Source of the DNA: Metopolophium dirhodum
Taxonomy: Eukaryota > Arthropoda > Insecta > Hemiptera > Aphididae
DNA: 64,000 nt
Direction: 5' to 3'
Assembly (NCBI RefSeq): GCF_019925205.1
Contig: NC_083561.1
Span: forward strand, 18,227,217 to 18,291,216
The notes below the pieces were generated by a model. It did not search any database. It was given only the letters and a program-made list of their open reading frames with translations, and was not told where the DNA came from. Below are positions 11,801 to 21,388 of this stretch, one piece after another (the first letter of the stretch is position 1; each line of letters begins with the position of its first letter). The position numbers were made by a program, and so were the translations under genes.

Positions 11801-12817
11801 AAAGCAGATCCCTGTGTTTTTGTTAATAGAGAAAATAACAAAGTATTAATCGTCGCTATATTTGTTGATGATGGTCTAGTTGCAGCTACATCGAGTCAAG
11901 ATGTACATGCATTAATTGAATATTTGAGACAACATTTCAATATTACCGAAGGAGAATTGAATCAATTTTTAGGTACAGAAATTGAGCGAAAATCTGATGG
12001 ATCAATTGTAATGCACCAAGGGTTGTATTGTAAAAGAGTATTGGAGAAGTTCAATATGACTGAAGCAAAATCAGTTCAAATACCAGCAGACCCTCAACAT
12101 TCATTAGATGACAAGCAACAAAATACTAATTTAACTAGTAAAGTCCCATATCGTGAAGCAGTCGGAAGCTTATTATATCTCAGTCAGATTACAAGACCGG
12201 ACATAACTTTTTCAGTAAATCTAGTTAGTAGATACATCGAGGATCCAAAGGAACAACACTGGACAGCAGTGAAACGAATTTTAAAATATTTAAAGGGAAC
12301 TATTAATTTTGGATTGGTATTTAGTTCTAGACAAAAACTCATGTTAAAAGGATACAGTGATGCTGACTATGCAGGTGACTTGGATACAAGAAGATCAACA
12401 TCAGGGTCAGTATTTACATTAGGATCTGGAAGTATAGCATGGAGTTCACGTCGTCAACAGTGTGTTAGCCTTAGCACAACTGAATCAGAGTACATAGCTT
12501 TAAGTCAAGCAGTACAAGAATTAACTTGGTTAAAATTGTTTTTAGGTGAATTGCTGGACCAGCCAAACACGGTGCCAACAATGTATGGAGACAATCAAAG
12601 TGCGATTAAACTCGTAAAAAATCCAGAGTTTCATAGAAGAACGAAGCACATAGATGTTCGCTACCACTATATAAGAGAAAAGTTCAATGAGGGATTGTTT
12701 TCATTGGAGTACATATCCAGCAAGGAGCAGATTGCGGACATTATGACAAAACCAACTCCACGAACGCGGTTCAATGAGCTAAGGGAGATGTTAGGAGTTA
12801 TAAATATTGATGTATAA
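8852..12817 (+). CDS. Copia Gag-Pol polyprotein (intact)
   Basis: One 1,321-residue ORF carries every copia domain in order. Gag of the UBN2 type opens it, with a CCHC knuckle CNHCKKPGHWKRDC at about residue 244. Protease DSGA is at about 294. The GAG-pre-integrase HHCC region starts near 430. The DDE integrase follows, with D near 492 (HSDVCG), D near 555 (RSDCG) and E near 590 (NGRAERS). RT has FVDD near 1004, and RNase H starts with SDADYAGD near 1170 and contains TTESEY. Gag and Pol share one frame without a frameshift, as in classical copia. The ATG at 8852 lies 190 bp past the LTR and starts MENEQYKINKL, normal for a copia gag. No inactivating change is visible, so the element may be competent. 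Confidence 0.97.
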   Translation: MENEQYKINKLKDASNWDMWKFQIKVIMNAAEIFDVVTGKSKKPILAKIGNETEDEARKRHSVDFSIWKRADNKAQKCIVTSLDEQPLQYIMNCDTANGMWNKLLSVYEQMSDTSITIVQQKFYRYTMDPKDNIAGHISKLENLSRQLKQLGEPISESMLITKILMTLPDSYRHFYSAWDSMNSTNRTLEQLTTRLMVEETRQVQGQEVRNDGAESIALTANKGKYIKSQKYGNKNDNTKPGKCNHCKKPGHWKRDCRIFKREQEEKKSTSGLALIGVQRKIEEIDDSDKWYVDSGASDHMTNRKEWFVDYKNFDVHSPVRIGDGKHIMAVGKGNINIHTYVNNKWIKGYLKNVLYVPDIKVNLFSCGACLDKGITMVTDSKGCTFKMDNRVIAVGVRENKLFSMLIKTDISQEIGHCANVAVKKLTLEHWHKILCHQNVKHVREYLKHNQIQFTDIQGQLFCEPCIYGKQHKETFTQSETITIEPGQIIHSDVCGPMEENSLGGKRYFIIFKDDYSKYTYVYFMKHKSEVKEKLNCFLSMVKTQTKNVIKTIRSDCGLEYKNSEVQSILNIFGIKHETSVPYTPEQNGRAERSMRTICEAARTMIYAKNFPKSLWAEAVNTVVFSFNYTGNSGKVCKTPYELWFDKLPKIEKFVEFGINAYSLVPKQRRKKWDAKSRKGYFVGYSETSKGYRIWYKENNEVSLSRDVIFKDESVVNDQRVECSNNLNDSNNIDVLSLHKNGSLEHSNTSEGDEVMENKFGSISVDDNEKQEHEQENGSNVNVYNLRDRSNIKKPLRYDNSAFSVVESDPVNFKEAVESQNSEKWIEAMNNEMESLEQNGTWSLVSLPKDRTIVNCGWVYKTKYNVHGRVDRYKARLVAKGYSQMFGIDFNETFSPVVKFDSIRSILAISAAEQLQLRQFDVQTAFLYGDLDEEIYMRQPEGFNDGTEMVCRLQRSLYGLKQSPRCWNIKFKTFLLNFNLLETKADPCVFVNRENNKVLIVAIFVDDGLVAATSSQDVHALIEYLRQHFNITEGELNQFLGTEIERKSDGSIVMHQGLYCKRVLEKFNMTEAKSVQIPADPQHSLDDKQQNTNLTSKVPYREAVGSLLYLSQITRPDITFSVNLVSRYIEDPKEQHWTAVKRILKYLKGTINFGLVFSSRQKLMLKGYSDADYAGDLDTRRSTSGSVFTLGSGSIAWSSRRQQCVSLSTTESEYIALSQAVQELTWLKLFLGELLDQPNTVPTMYGDNQSAIKLVKNPEFHRRTKHIDVRYHYIREKFNEGLFSLEYISSKEQIADIMTKPTPRTRFNELREMLGVINIDV

Positions 12818-12839
12818 GGGTATATTGTTTAAGGGAAAG

Positions 12840-13111
12840 TGTTGGAATTATAAACAAAACACCCTATATAATGTAGTGTATAAGTAATATATTCACACTG
12901 TAGTTCATCAGACGCTGACTATACATTTTTATATACTACAGCATATTATATGTCCTGCGTAGTGTAGCCGGGTATACATAGTTAGTCGTTGATTTATATT
13001 ACGCCTCGTAACACTATTGTACATCGTATCATTATACTTATTATTATATTATATATATCCGATTATATTATTATTTACCTTTTAACTTCTGTATATCTGT
13101 GTACTTCAACA
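12840..13111 (+). repeat. Copia 3' LTR
   Basis: A 272-bp repeat that appears identical to the 5' LTR. It is followed by the CTTAT target duplication. Confidence 0.95.
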
Positions 13112-13400
13112 CTTATGTCCTAATATGCCTTCTCCTTCTACTGGAAATGTTTTGTTTACTACATAAAATTATTCTGTTTCGAATGTTTTTTTATCTATTA
13201 TTAAATCTATTTTTGCTTTCCCTATCGTTGAAACTTTTTTTTCATTAATACCTTTTAAATAAATTTTGTCTTTTTCATTAATTTCTGTATCCCCCTTTAG
13301 TGCATTAATTTTAATGATATTTAATTCAGCCCCCGTGTCTACTAATAATTTAATTTGTTCTTTATTAAAACTAGGTGATTTTAAAGTAATATAATTTTCT
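13112..13400 (-). pseudogene. Gypsy aspartic protease, N-terminal half
   Basis: Minus-strand reading gives KLLVDTGAELNIIKI, the DTGA active site of a retropepsin-like protease, preceded by a region typical of the gag/protease boundary. One in-frame TAA occurs about 45 codons after the active site. The frame then reaches GILGHK at the copia target and continues on the other side of the insertion. The domain would be inactive here. Confidence 0.7.
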
Positions 13401-13401
13401 A

Positions 13402-13755
13402 TTAATTTAGTTGTGATGTGATAACATCGTTTTGTGGCGATTTCATTATCTCTTGGACAAGCCTGACGCCCACTAGAACTTGCCCTTTGGAATTTTTTAA
13501 ATTATTTTTCTCGTTTTTCTGTTTTGTAAAACAGTTCGAAATTTCATGCCCTAATTTATTACAATAACTACAATGCAAATTTTGAACACCCGTAATGTTC
13601 CTATTAGTATTACCGCTGCCAGAATTACGCGCACTATTATCACGATTGTTATTGTATGTATTTGCTCGGTCGTTTCTGCCAGCACTCTCTTGCGAAATGA
13701 TTAGTTTTCCCACACGTGTAACAACCAGTGTTACTTCTATTTTGATTATTTCCAT
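13402..13755 (-). pseudogene. Gypsy Gag zinc-knuckle region
   Basis: Two CCHC knuckles lie in different frames. CSYCNKLGHEISNC is in the ORF at 13402-13755. CYTCGKTNHFAREC, read from about 13730 to 13690 on the minus strand, is in another frame. A frameshift between them has broken gag. Knuckles of this type bind the element's RNA during packaging. An Asn/Gly/Tyr-rich repeat follows on the N-terminal side. Confidence 0.7.
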
Positions 13756-13830
13756 AATTATTTCGCTGATTATTATTATCGTTATAATTTTGTCTATAAT
13801 TGTTACTATATCCGCCGTGATTATTAGAAT

Positions 13831-13980
13831 TACTGTATCCGGTACGATTACTGTATCCGGTACGATTACTGTATCCGGTACGATTACTGTATCCGTTACG
13901 ATTATTATTATTAAAATTACTGTATCCGTATTATTATTAAAATTACTGTATCCGTATTATTATTAAAATTACTGTATCCT
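13831..13980. repeat. Short tandem repeats in gag
   Basis: An 18-bp unit (TATCCGGTACGATTACTG) is repeated about four times, then a ~25-bp unit with ATTATTATTAAAATTACTG about three times. On the coding minus strand in gag they would give a low-complexity Asn/Tyr/Arg stretch next to the zinc knuckles. Confidence 0.8.
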
Positions 13981-14139
13981 CCACGATTAACATTTTTATT
14001 GAATTTATTGTATCTGTCAGATAACCACTTCGATTATTAAAATTATTATTTCTACCGTTTTGGTTCATATGCCCGTTATTACTGCGGTAAAATGTATTAT
14101 TTTTACCATTATTATTCTGTTGTTTTGTATTATCCCCAT

Positions 14140-14670
14140 TTATTTTACACCCTGATTCTCGTTTTTACTAAAATTTTGACTTTCCTTATTATTTTGCAAG
14201 TTGTCTGTATTCATCCTAGAATTATATTCGATTTCTTCGTCAAGAGCCATTTGTATACACTCCTCCAAAGACTTAGGACTTCTTGCTTTCAGTACTATAT
14301 ATAAGTGATTTGGTAACCCCGTCATAAATATAAACATAGCCTGTTTTTTCGTTTGGTGTTTCACTACAATTTCCTCAGCTTTGTTCAACCCTACGGTACT
14401 GGCTGCACATAATTTGTAATATAATTCCTCGATTTTATTCGCGAATTTCGCTACGCTTTCCCCTTCTGCCATACGTGCCGTATTTAAACCTATTGATAAA
14501 GCCCTTTCCGAAATTTTATGCTCGAATGCCCCTTGTAAAATTGATTTTACTGCTTCCCAAGAATCTAACGTGCGATACTTAGTTACTTCCAAAGCATTTC
14601 CCGTTAATTTAGAAGTTATAGTTTTTAACAATAGTTGTTTGTCTACCTCTGCAATATCGTTGAGGGTACT
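14140..14670 (-). pseudogene. Gypsy Gag core, 5'-truncated
   Basis: A 163-residue ORF beginning at 14631 (the frame stays open to about 14669) has the gag capsid-like pattern of Metaviridae: a WEAVKSILQGAFEHK segment, then ARMAEGESVAKFANKIEELY and FMTGLPNHLYIVLKARSP. The protein would form the particle core. The reading frame ends abruptly on its N-terminal side near 14670, where unrelated sequence begins. It lies upstream of the knuckle region on the same strand. Confidence 0.75.
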
Positions 14671-15001
14671 ATGTCAAGTGTTCGAAAGTCATGTGTTAGA
14701 AAGTCAAGTGTTATAAATTTAAGTCTCATAAGAGTCATGTGTTATAAAACGGATTTCTCATAAAAATCATGTGTTATAATATAATATTATTAGAGTACCT
14801 ACATACATGCATGTTCCTTATCGTTTAATCGTTTTAGCTAAATGTTATCTTTATTTGTTATCGGGGCGGCGTGGTGATGCACAATTATATCGTGCAAGAG
14901 GCAGTTAAGAATATAGTTTGTCATAAGTAACTCAGTCTACGAAAACGAATAGTCACTATCAGTCTACAAAAAGTTATTTTTTAAAGTTTTTGTATAATTT
15001 A

Positions 15002-16041
15002 ATGAAAATGGAATTAAGTTTGACCGTCACTCCATCCATTCATGAGAAGCGTGATACATTGGATATTAATGGCTATTTATATATATTCAATAGACAATAT
15101 CAACGAAAAATTGACGATAATCTTGTATTTTATTGGATTAGTCGATGCGGAGCACGGATACAGACTATCATAAAAAATAATATTCATATAATTGATCCAA
15201 AAGGTGACGCGGTCCCGCGTAATAGCTGTTTGAATCCAAATAGCCTTTTACGCGGAAAGCCGCGCAACGCTTCTCAAACAAACCGCCAATCGACGACGGA
15301 CGACGCCGGCGCGCGACACCCGCGCCGTGAACCGTCGGCCGGCCGTTGGGTGAACCGGATTGCACTGTCACTAGTTTTCCGACGACCTGTACGACACGGT
15401 ATACCGACGTCCCCGCGAGTCGCATCACCCATCCAAAATCGACGGATAATATTATAGTGTGCTTACTATTTGTTTGTTTTTTTTTTTTGTGTTTATACAC
15501 AATAATACACGCACCGGTCAATACCGAGAACAATTAATCGTCTGTGTCGTATTTTTTTTTTTTTTGTGATTCACCTGGTCAGCTGACCCATCACCATCCC
15601 ATCCTCGCCCCCCCCCCCCCCCCCCCCCCACAGGTCCGCATCAAAGGTAAGCCTTTTTCAACTAATGATCATTCTCATGGGCCAGACACACAATATTTAC
15701 AAATAAAAAAAGTTAAACAAGGCGTCAAACGAAAAGCCGATGAAACAAATGATACTGCTTCAAATATTTATCAAGAATCTATAATGTCAGCGTCTGTCCC
15801 AACTTCTTCACTAATTTCTAAAAACTCGGTTAGATGTTTAATTAAACGACGGAGAATGGATAAGGAGTGTAAAGAGCCAAAATCAATTTCCGAAATTATT
15901 ATTCCCGAAAACCTTCAACATACATTAGACAATAAATTGTTTTTAATTAAGTCATTTTATCGTAAAAATGATTATGTCATGATATTTACTACAAATACCA
16001 TACCAATTTCTTTCTGGACTTTCAATTTAATTTTTTTATGA
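15002..16041 (+). pseudogene. FLYWCH zinc-finger / MULE-type transposase fragment
   Basis: From the ATG at 15002 the frame gives a FLYWCH-type finger: HEKRDTLDINGYLYIF, then FYWISRCGARIQT. After a GC-rich stretch (15204-15640) a second open segment (15635-16020) supplies NDHSHGPDTQ, the His-rich end of such a finger, and a basic NSVRCLIKRRRMDK region usual in insect FLYWCH-MULE proteins. The stretch between could be an intron, since GT and a C-rich tract plus CAG are present, but the phases of the two sides do not agree. An insertion is equally possible. The MULE catalytic domain is absent here. Confidence 0.55.
15204..15650. other. GC-rich interruption with a long C run
   Basis: About 440 bp of high GC followed by T runs and an uninterrupted run of more than 20 C ending in CACAG (about 15608-15633). 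It separates the two halves of the FLYWCH fragment. It is either an intron with an extreme C tract or an inserted repeat. Confidence 0.4.
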
Positions 16042-17867
16042 CAAATAATATGGTTAATAGTTACTACCTATTTATTATTTAATTTATTATTTTCCAGGAA
16101 ACACAGTAGAGCGTAAATTACATCTTTTGAATTTTTTTATTTCATTGATATTTATAGTTTATTTTTGTTTCAATGATGCTTGGTAAATTTATATAAGAAA
16201 TATTTGTCCTTCTCAAAAATATGGTCTTTTAATCAATTGAAAATAACAGAAAATACTACTTGGAAATAATGAAAAGTATGAAACGTAAAGACGTTGTAAA
16301 ACGTATACGTTATGGAGCTAGTTTGACTTTTGTATAGTAAATAGGTCAACTACACTATGTGTAGCAATTATTATACTTACCTGAATAGGTTTTTCATTAC
16401 GATTATGATATTGTTTTCTGTTTGATTTGATAAGTGCAAACATTTTCCTAATCTAACTTAGAGTACCTAGGGAAAGGGGTCCAAATTGGTCACCCTAAAG
16501 TACAGTACAGTGTCACTCTTTAGACATTTTTTTTTCATGAAAACTTCAAGTGAGTATAGTTAGTCAAAAATCATATTTTGTAATTAGAAACATTTTTATG
16601 CTACTAAAAAAAGATATTTTTGGTTTTTTAAAAAGTTACAAAATTGTCCATACAAAGTTAGTCAATGTTCACGTTGACCACCGATTTAAAATTTCTTTTA
16701 ATTATTCATTATTTTATAATATTGTTAAATAAAACCTATATAATCTTACTTTTTTAAAATTAATCAGACTTTGAACATTCTTAGTAACAAAATAACTTTA
16801 TAAAATATGTCATAATATAATAAGTTTTTGAAAATAAATAAATAAGTCATATTAAACATCTCATCATTCAGAGTAACATACACAATTGTGACCAATAGAT
16901 GAATTATCACTGTATTAACCACTTTGTCTTTTTCATAGTGTTTAATTTACTGTTTAAAAATAGCAATCCTATTTAGTAGGTAATTAAACTTAAATCAATT
17001 GTATAATGAATAATATTATAATTTATAAATTTATGAAGATTTCAAAAAATAATTATTTTGGTTAATTAATTATAATGTTTGTGAAATATAATTAGTTATG
17101 CATACCTTACATTAAAAGCATCAGAAAATTCAATATTAGTTTTAAACGAAAATGGCAAATGATTTTGTCATTAGTGGTCTATCAGTTGATAAATATGATA
17201 ACAATGAATCAATCCACGTGACATAACCAGCTGTTTATTTCTTTACGACAGAATAATAAGATTTGGCCACTTTTGTTGTGAACCCCTGAATAATATTCTA
17301 TTACATTATGTTCTCTTATAATATAATATTAACAGTATAGGAATAGTGTGTTGGTCGACGGCTCGTCGACAGGAATCCGCTGACACATAGAAAACTGTTG
17401 TAGATTCAAAACCAATTTGAGTTAATCTCATACACATTTGCACGTTATATTCCGACTAAGGTTGGTTTGGTGTCAAGACAACACCAGTAGTTTGTCAAGC
17501 ATGATTCTCAAATTATTCCGCTATTTTGTCCTCTTGACTTCCAAATTAGGTTAAAATAACCAGAATTATTGGTTATATTAAATTACATATGTAGTTGGAT
17601 TTACTATCATGAAAGTTGTTAAATCTACACCAACACATTTTATGAATTGATTTTGAAAATAAATTCTAAAATATGCAAAATACGAGGTACGGCTTAATTG
17701 CTAGCCATATAACAATATTAAAGAAAAACAGACCAGTCACTCTACACAGAAATGTATTAAAACAATTCTACGAAAGAAATTAAACGTTGTTGTTAAACTA
17801 TTTTCGGGATCATTGCAATTACCACAGTTGGATATGCACAACTACAGAGGAAAATTGAATCGGATCC
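16042..17867. other. Non-coding DNA with a MULE-related segment
   Basis: A segment near 16180-16400, including ACTATGTGTAGCAATTATTATA, resembles the reverse complement of 34330-34500, next to the MULE fragment. The FLYWCH fragment upstream therefore probably belongs to the same transposon family. Nothing else is recognised. Confidence 0.45.
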
Positions 17868-17868
17868 A

Positions 17869-18393
17869 GTGGCGGATTTGATTCGTCTTCTAGGGGGGGG
17901 GGCCAATATCCTTTGGGTCCACAAATGATACTACTTTTCAACCAACAGAGGAAAAACATGTAATAGGTAGGTATGAAGGTAAAAATGTAAAATAAATATT
18001 TATATTAAAAAAATTAAATGGTTAATTAACATATTATACAATATAGTATAATTTGTATATTGAATATACAAATTTATATTAGTCTTCTATAATACAAAAT
18101 CTAAATTTCTTTTTTTCATTGAAGCAAATCGACTAATTATATTTTCCACTGATATATTATACTCTCTGTGAACATTAAGTAGTGCTAGCCCTACTAGTCT
18201 ATCTTGGCCCATTTGTGACCGCAACCATGTTTTTAATCTAATGTGCAAAAGCATAGGCAGAGGCCGTGATTATAATTCTTAGAACTTCTATACAGATTTC
18301 TGAAAAAAATTATTATTTTTACGTAGTTTGATGTCTAGGCCTCTAGGGAGGGGCCATGGCCCCTATGCCCCCCCCCCCTAAACGCCGCGCCTG
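17869..18393 (-). mobile_element. Deleted hAT element with transposase C-terminus
   Basis: The left end begins CAGTGGCGGATTTG and the right end, reversed, begins CAGGCGCGGCG; both run into long G tracts. On the minus strand 18262-18087 encode the hAT dimerisation region: LKTWLRSQMGQDRLVGLALL, then NVHREYNI, with a stop at 18087-18089. This resembles ZMYM1/DUF4371-type hAT proteins. The rest of the transposase is gone. No clean 8-bp duplication was found at the ends. Confidence 0.65.
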
Positions 18394-19240
18394 ATCTATT
18401 GATTATAATAAGTATAATAAGATTATTTAGGTCACTGCTTACCTTAATATATTATGTATCATTGTATAGATCGTATAAACTGTATAACATAGCTTGATTT
18501 GTATTTATTGAATAATTACTTTTCGAATTTAATTATTAAATAGAAAACTTCTATATTACCTTTTGCCTATTGGTAATCATACGTAAATTCTTTTGGAGTA
18601 GATACAATATACATACCTATAATTTTTTATTTAAAAAAAAAAATCAAATATAGGCAAAATGTATTAAAATTATATTAAGACCTAATATATATTATATATA
18701 TATATTAATATATAATATAATATGATAACCTAATATAATATATTATATATTTTTGAAAGTTATACTGCTTACCTAAATATAATATTATAGGCTCAATTTT
18801 TTGTATAAGCGTTTGAAATTCAAATATTCACTATGATTACGAGCGTCGAAATTTAAAAATTTATAAATTCACGCGTAAAAAACGATTTACTATCAAACGG
18901 TTTTAGATATAAAATAAATAAATAAAATATCCTCGTTTTATTAGTATAATGTATAAACCATTCATTAACATACCTGCAGCGATACTACCATTAACTAAAG
19001 ATTTGTTAATCGGTATGTATGATTATTTTGGATTTTCTGAATACTACAAATTTGACATTGAAATTTAAAACTTGAAGTATACCCGTTTCTAATTTCTGAT
19101 TTAAATATTATATCTAAAAATGAACAATCAGTACCACCACTATGACTTTTTTTTTATTTATTCAAAAATATAAGCTATATCCACTATTCGTCTGCCTACT
19201 AAATTCCTAAATATGATTATACATTATAAGTAAGTTAGAT
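18394..19240. other. AT-rich intergenic DNA
   Basis: No gene is supported. A TTTAG acceptor around 18990-19000 (minus), immediately followed by TTAATGG, could provide the stop of the spliced gene at 19275-19762. Confidence 0.35.
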
Positions 19241-19274
19241 GGGCAAGACCAAAAATAAATAACGTTATACATAC

Positions 19275-19762
19275 TCGGAAACAATTGTGTCAGATGTAGT
19301 GTTTGAAATTACGCTTAAATTATGAGCATCAATATTATCTGCAGTTACAGTATCACTATACAAATATTAAAATGTATGATCAATATTATCATTTATCAAT
19401 TATAGTATTATAGTTACAATGTTTTTAATATAGGTTTATTGGTACCTCGAACTAAATAGCGTAAAACTGTCAAAAGAGTCAGCTACATTTATTTCATCCT
19501 CGTATTGCATTTTATTTAAATATACATCAGTATCATCAAGGTTAGGAGTCGATGTACAATCGATATTAAGTGGTGTACTATCGAAACTACGTAGTTTAAA
19601 TTGGAGTGTGAAAATTTAAAAATATATATTGCCAAACGAGATTAACCAAATAAAAATATTATTTAATTTGCATACTTACGTCACGGTCGTATTCAAATTG
19701 TGCGAATCATTAATCTCTATAAATTCTTCCGAAGAAGTTACTTGATTTTGCACACTCGTGAT
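19275..19762 (-). CDS. Unrecognised spliced gene, acidic Ser/Thr/Asp-rich protein (partial)
   Basis: Three minus-strand exons keep one frame across GT-AG introns: up to ~19762..19680 (donor GTAAGT), 19586-19446 (acceptor CTACGTAG, donor GTACCA) and 19355-19275 (acceptor TTTGTATAG, donor GTATGT). Both joins are phase 2 and the frame stays open for ~100 codons. The product is acidic and rich in Ser, Thr, Asp and Asn, with no known domain. A possible last exon ends the frame at once with TAA. The 5' side is cut by a dispersed repeat beginning at ~19765. The upstream exon at 21089-21257 could belong to the same gene. Confidence 0.45.
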
Positions 19763-19764
19763 AT

Positions 19765-20181
19765 AAGGCTCCTGATATATCGTTCTAATAGCAGTTGAAA
19801 AATATTAAAAATACATAAGCACACATTTTTTTTATAAGCATTTAAAGTTCAAATTTTGACAAAATGTATCAAATTTATAATTTAATAATTATTTTGTAGT
19901 TAAAAATGTATAAAAGGTTCAACTTTTATAGCTAAGGATTGAAAATTGAAAACAAGGCTCCACGTAAATAGGTTATATATAAATTACTTTATTCACAATA
20001 ATATTATCAAAATATATACTTGGTGATATCATAGGCTGACTGACCACTTTCGCTCAAAATCGTTTTTCTTATAGGTACAATGATATTATATTATTGAATT
20101 CAAATTTAACACCATCCATTACAGTGACCCACTTGTAACCTACTGTACAGCAGAGCGACATCCACTTATCCACCTTTTTTT
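19765..20181. repeat. Dispersed repeat family R1, copy 1
   Basis: About 420 bp closely matching 36882-37292 in the same orientation. Shared landmarks are AAGGCTCC, GCAGTTGAAAAATATTAAA, CTCCACGTAAATAGG, and a 3' end that includes CCATTACAGTGACCCACTTG. No coding potential of its own; the ORF at 20069-20293 is a reading of this repeat. It abuts an exon of the spliced gene at 19275-19762. Confidence 0.85.
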
Positions 20182-20604
20182 TTTTAACAGTTCGAGCTTT
20201 TTTGTAGGGAGACATAATAATAAAAACAATTTTCACAGCACAGTAGCAATAAAATAAAATAAACAATAAAAAAAAATAAAGCGTGACGTTCACTGTTTGA
20301 TGTGTAGATCACAATTCCCAAATGAAATTACTACATGGATTTATAAAAGCCGGCTTCAAACATCGGCTTGTGTGGCAAATAATTATTATTGTGGTACAAA
20401 TAAATATTTATCGGTAATATTGCTATTTTTGTATCGACAATTTGGATATTTATTAACTATGCGCGCCTTCGATTGACCGGTCTTTCGATGAACGGTGCGG
20501 TACCGTGCGCGGTGTGGGGATAACGGGTACAGTTTTGTACACAACCGCTATTATAGCCACCAGAGCAGGCAGCAGCACTATACGGTTATACAAATACGAA
20601 TTTT

Positions 20605-20935
20605 TTTTCAAAAACATGTCTCAGGAGAATCACTCTCATTTGGGCTACATTAATTATACAAATACCAACTTTCGTAAGCACTAAGGTGAGAACATTATCT
20701 GTGTTCCTATGTTGGATCTTTTAGATACCATCAACATAGTAACTTTTAATAAATGTTGAATATTTGGTTATTTTATCATTTTCTACAGTCCAAAACAGCC
20801 GACTGAGTAAACGTATACTTATTATCCAACATAGGAACCCAGATAAAATTGTTATCCTTAAATGGTCGAAATTTGAATTTTGTGCGATAAATACAGTTCA
20901 AATGAGAGCAATTCTACTAAAACATGTTTTTAGGT
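20605..20935. repeat. Imperfect palindrome (MITE-like)
   Basis: AAAAACATGT...CTCTCATTTG...GTTCCTATGTTGGAT on the left is mirrored by ATCCAACATAGGAAC...CAAATGAGAG...ACATGTTTTT on the right. The arms are ~130 bp and diverged around a centre near 20770. It looks like a non-autonomous DNA transposon. Termini and target duplication are unclear. Confidence 0.6.
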
Positions 20936-21088
20936 GGCGAAAACCGGTGTGTAGCGTCCTCTTAATGTATTTTCAAAATGTCAAGCTGCTCTTTGTTTAA
21001 TATTTATAATAGATTGTATGTAGGTACTAATATAATTTATAAAACATTTATATTATTGTTAATTATTAAAATATTATTATTATTCTAC

Positions 21089-21257
21089 CTGTCTGATGCA
21101 ATGTATTTGCTAAATTGGTAAATATAGATCGTGAAAGTTGTCTTCGTTCTGGATATTTTTGTAAATATTTACGAGAAGCATTTAGGGTACTTTTACCACA
21201 TTCATAAAAAATAGCCAACATATCAGAATACTCTGCATCACTATAAATAGCAGGCAT
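21089..21257 (-). CDS. First exon with DUF4817-like helix-turn-helix
   Basis: ATG at 21257 opens MPAIYSDAEYSDMLAIFYEC, followed by an Arg-rich YPERRQLSRSIF and ANTLHQTG. The pattern matches the DUF4817 helical domain found at the N-terminus of many insect transposon-like proteins. The exon ends at CAG|GTAGAA (donor at 21088-21087) in phase 1. Downstream exons are not certain; the spliced gene at 19275-19762 lies on the same strand beyond an inserted repeat and may be the continuation. A transposon N-terminus or a domesticated gene are both possible. Confidence 0.55.
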
Positions 21258-21388
21258 CGTTAAATTTATTAATTATAATATAATATAATATATTATATTA
21301 TAGTTAAAATTTGAGAAAAATCTTCAAGTCAGATAGGCATAGGTCGTTAGAGCCTCAATAGAAAACCCAACTAGTAAATACATTACAG

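Larger units (their letters stand above)
8391..13111 (+). mobile_element. Full-length Ty1/copia retrotransposon
   Basis: A 4,721-bp element with two LTRs that appear identical, a copia-type primer binding site, one uninterrupted 1,321-codon ORF and a purine-rich tract (AAGGGAAAG) just before the 3' LTR. Perfect 5-bp duplications CTTAT flank it (8386-8390 and 13112-13116). Identical LTRs and an open polyprotein indicate a recent insertion. The target was the protease region of an older gypsy element on the opposite strand. Confidence 0.97.
7488..14670 (-). mobile_element. Degenerate gypsy-type LTR retrotransposon, split by copia
   Basis: Read on the minus strand from 14670 down: gag core, two CCHC knuckles, aspartic protease, the protease/RT linker, then a membrane-protein ORF. 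RT, RNase H and integrase are absent, so this copy has a large internal deletion. Frameshifts and stops occur in gag and protease. The 5' side ends abruptly inside gag near 14670 and no LTR pair was found. The intact copia element at 8391-13111 is nested in the protease. Confidence 0.8.

Noticed and set aside
13595..13966. 123-residue Ile/Val/Thr-rich ORF on the plus strand
   Set aside because: It is the antisense of the gag knuckle region and its short tandem repeats.
20069..20293. 74-residue ORF on the minus strand
   Set aside because: It is a translation of the dispersed R1 repeat, which also occurs at 36.9 kb, not a gene.
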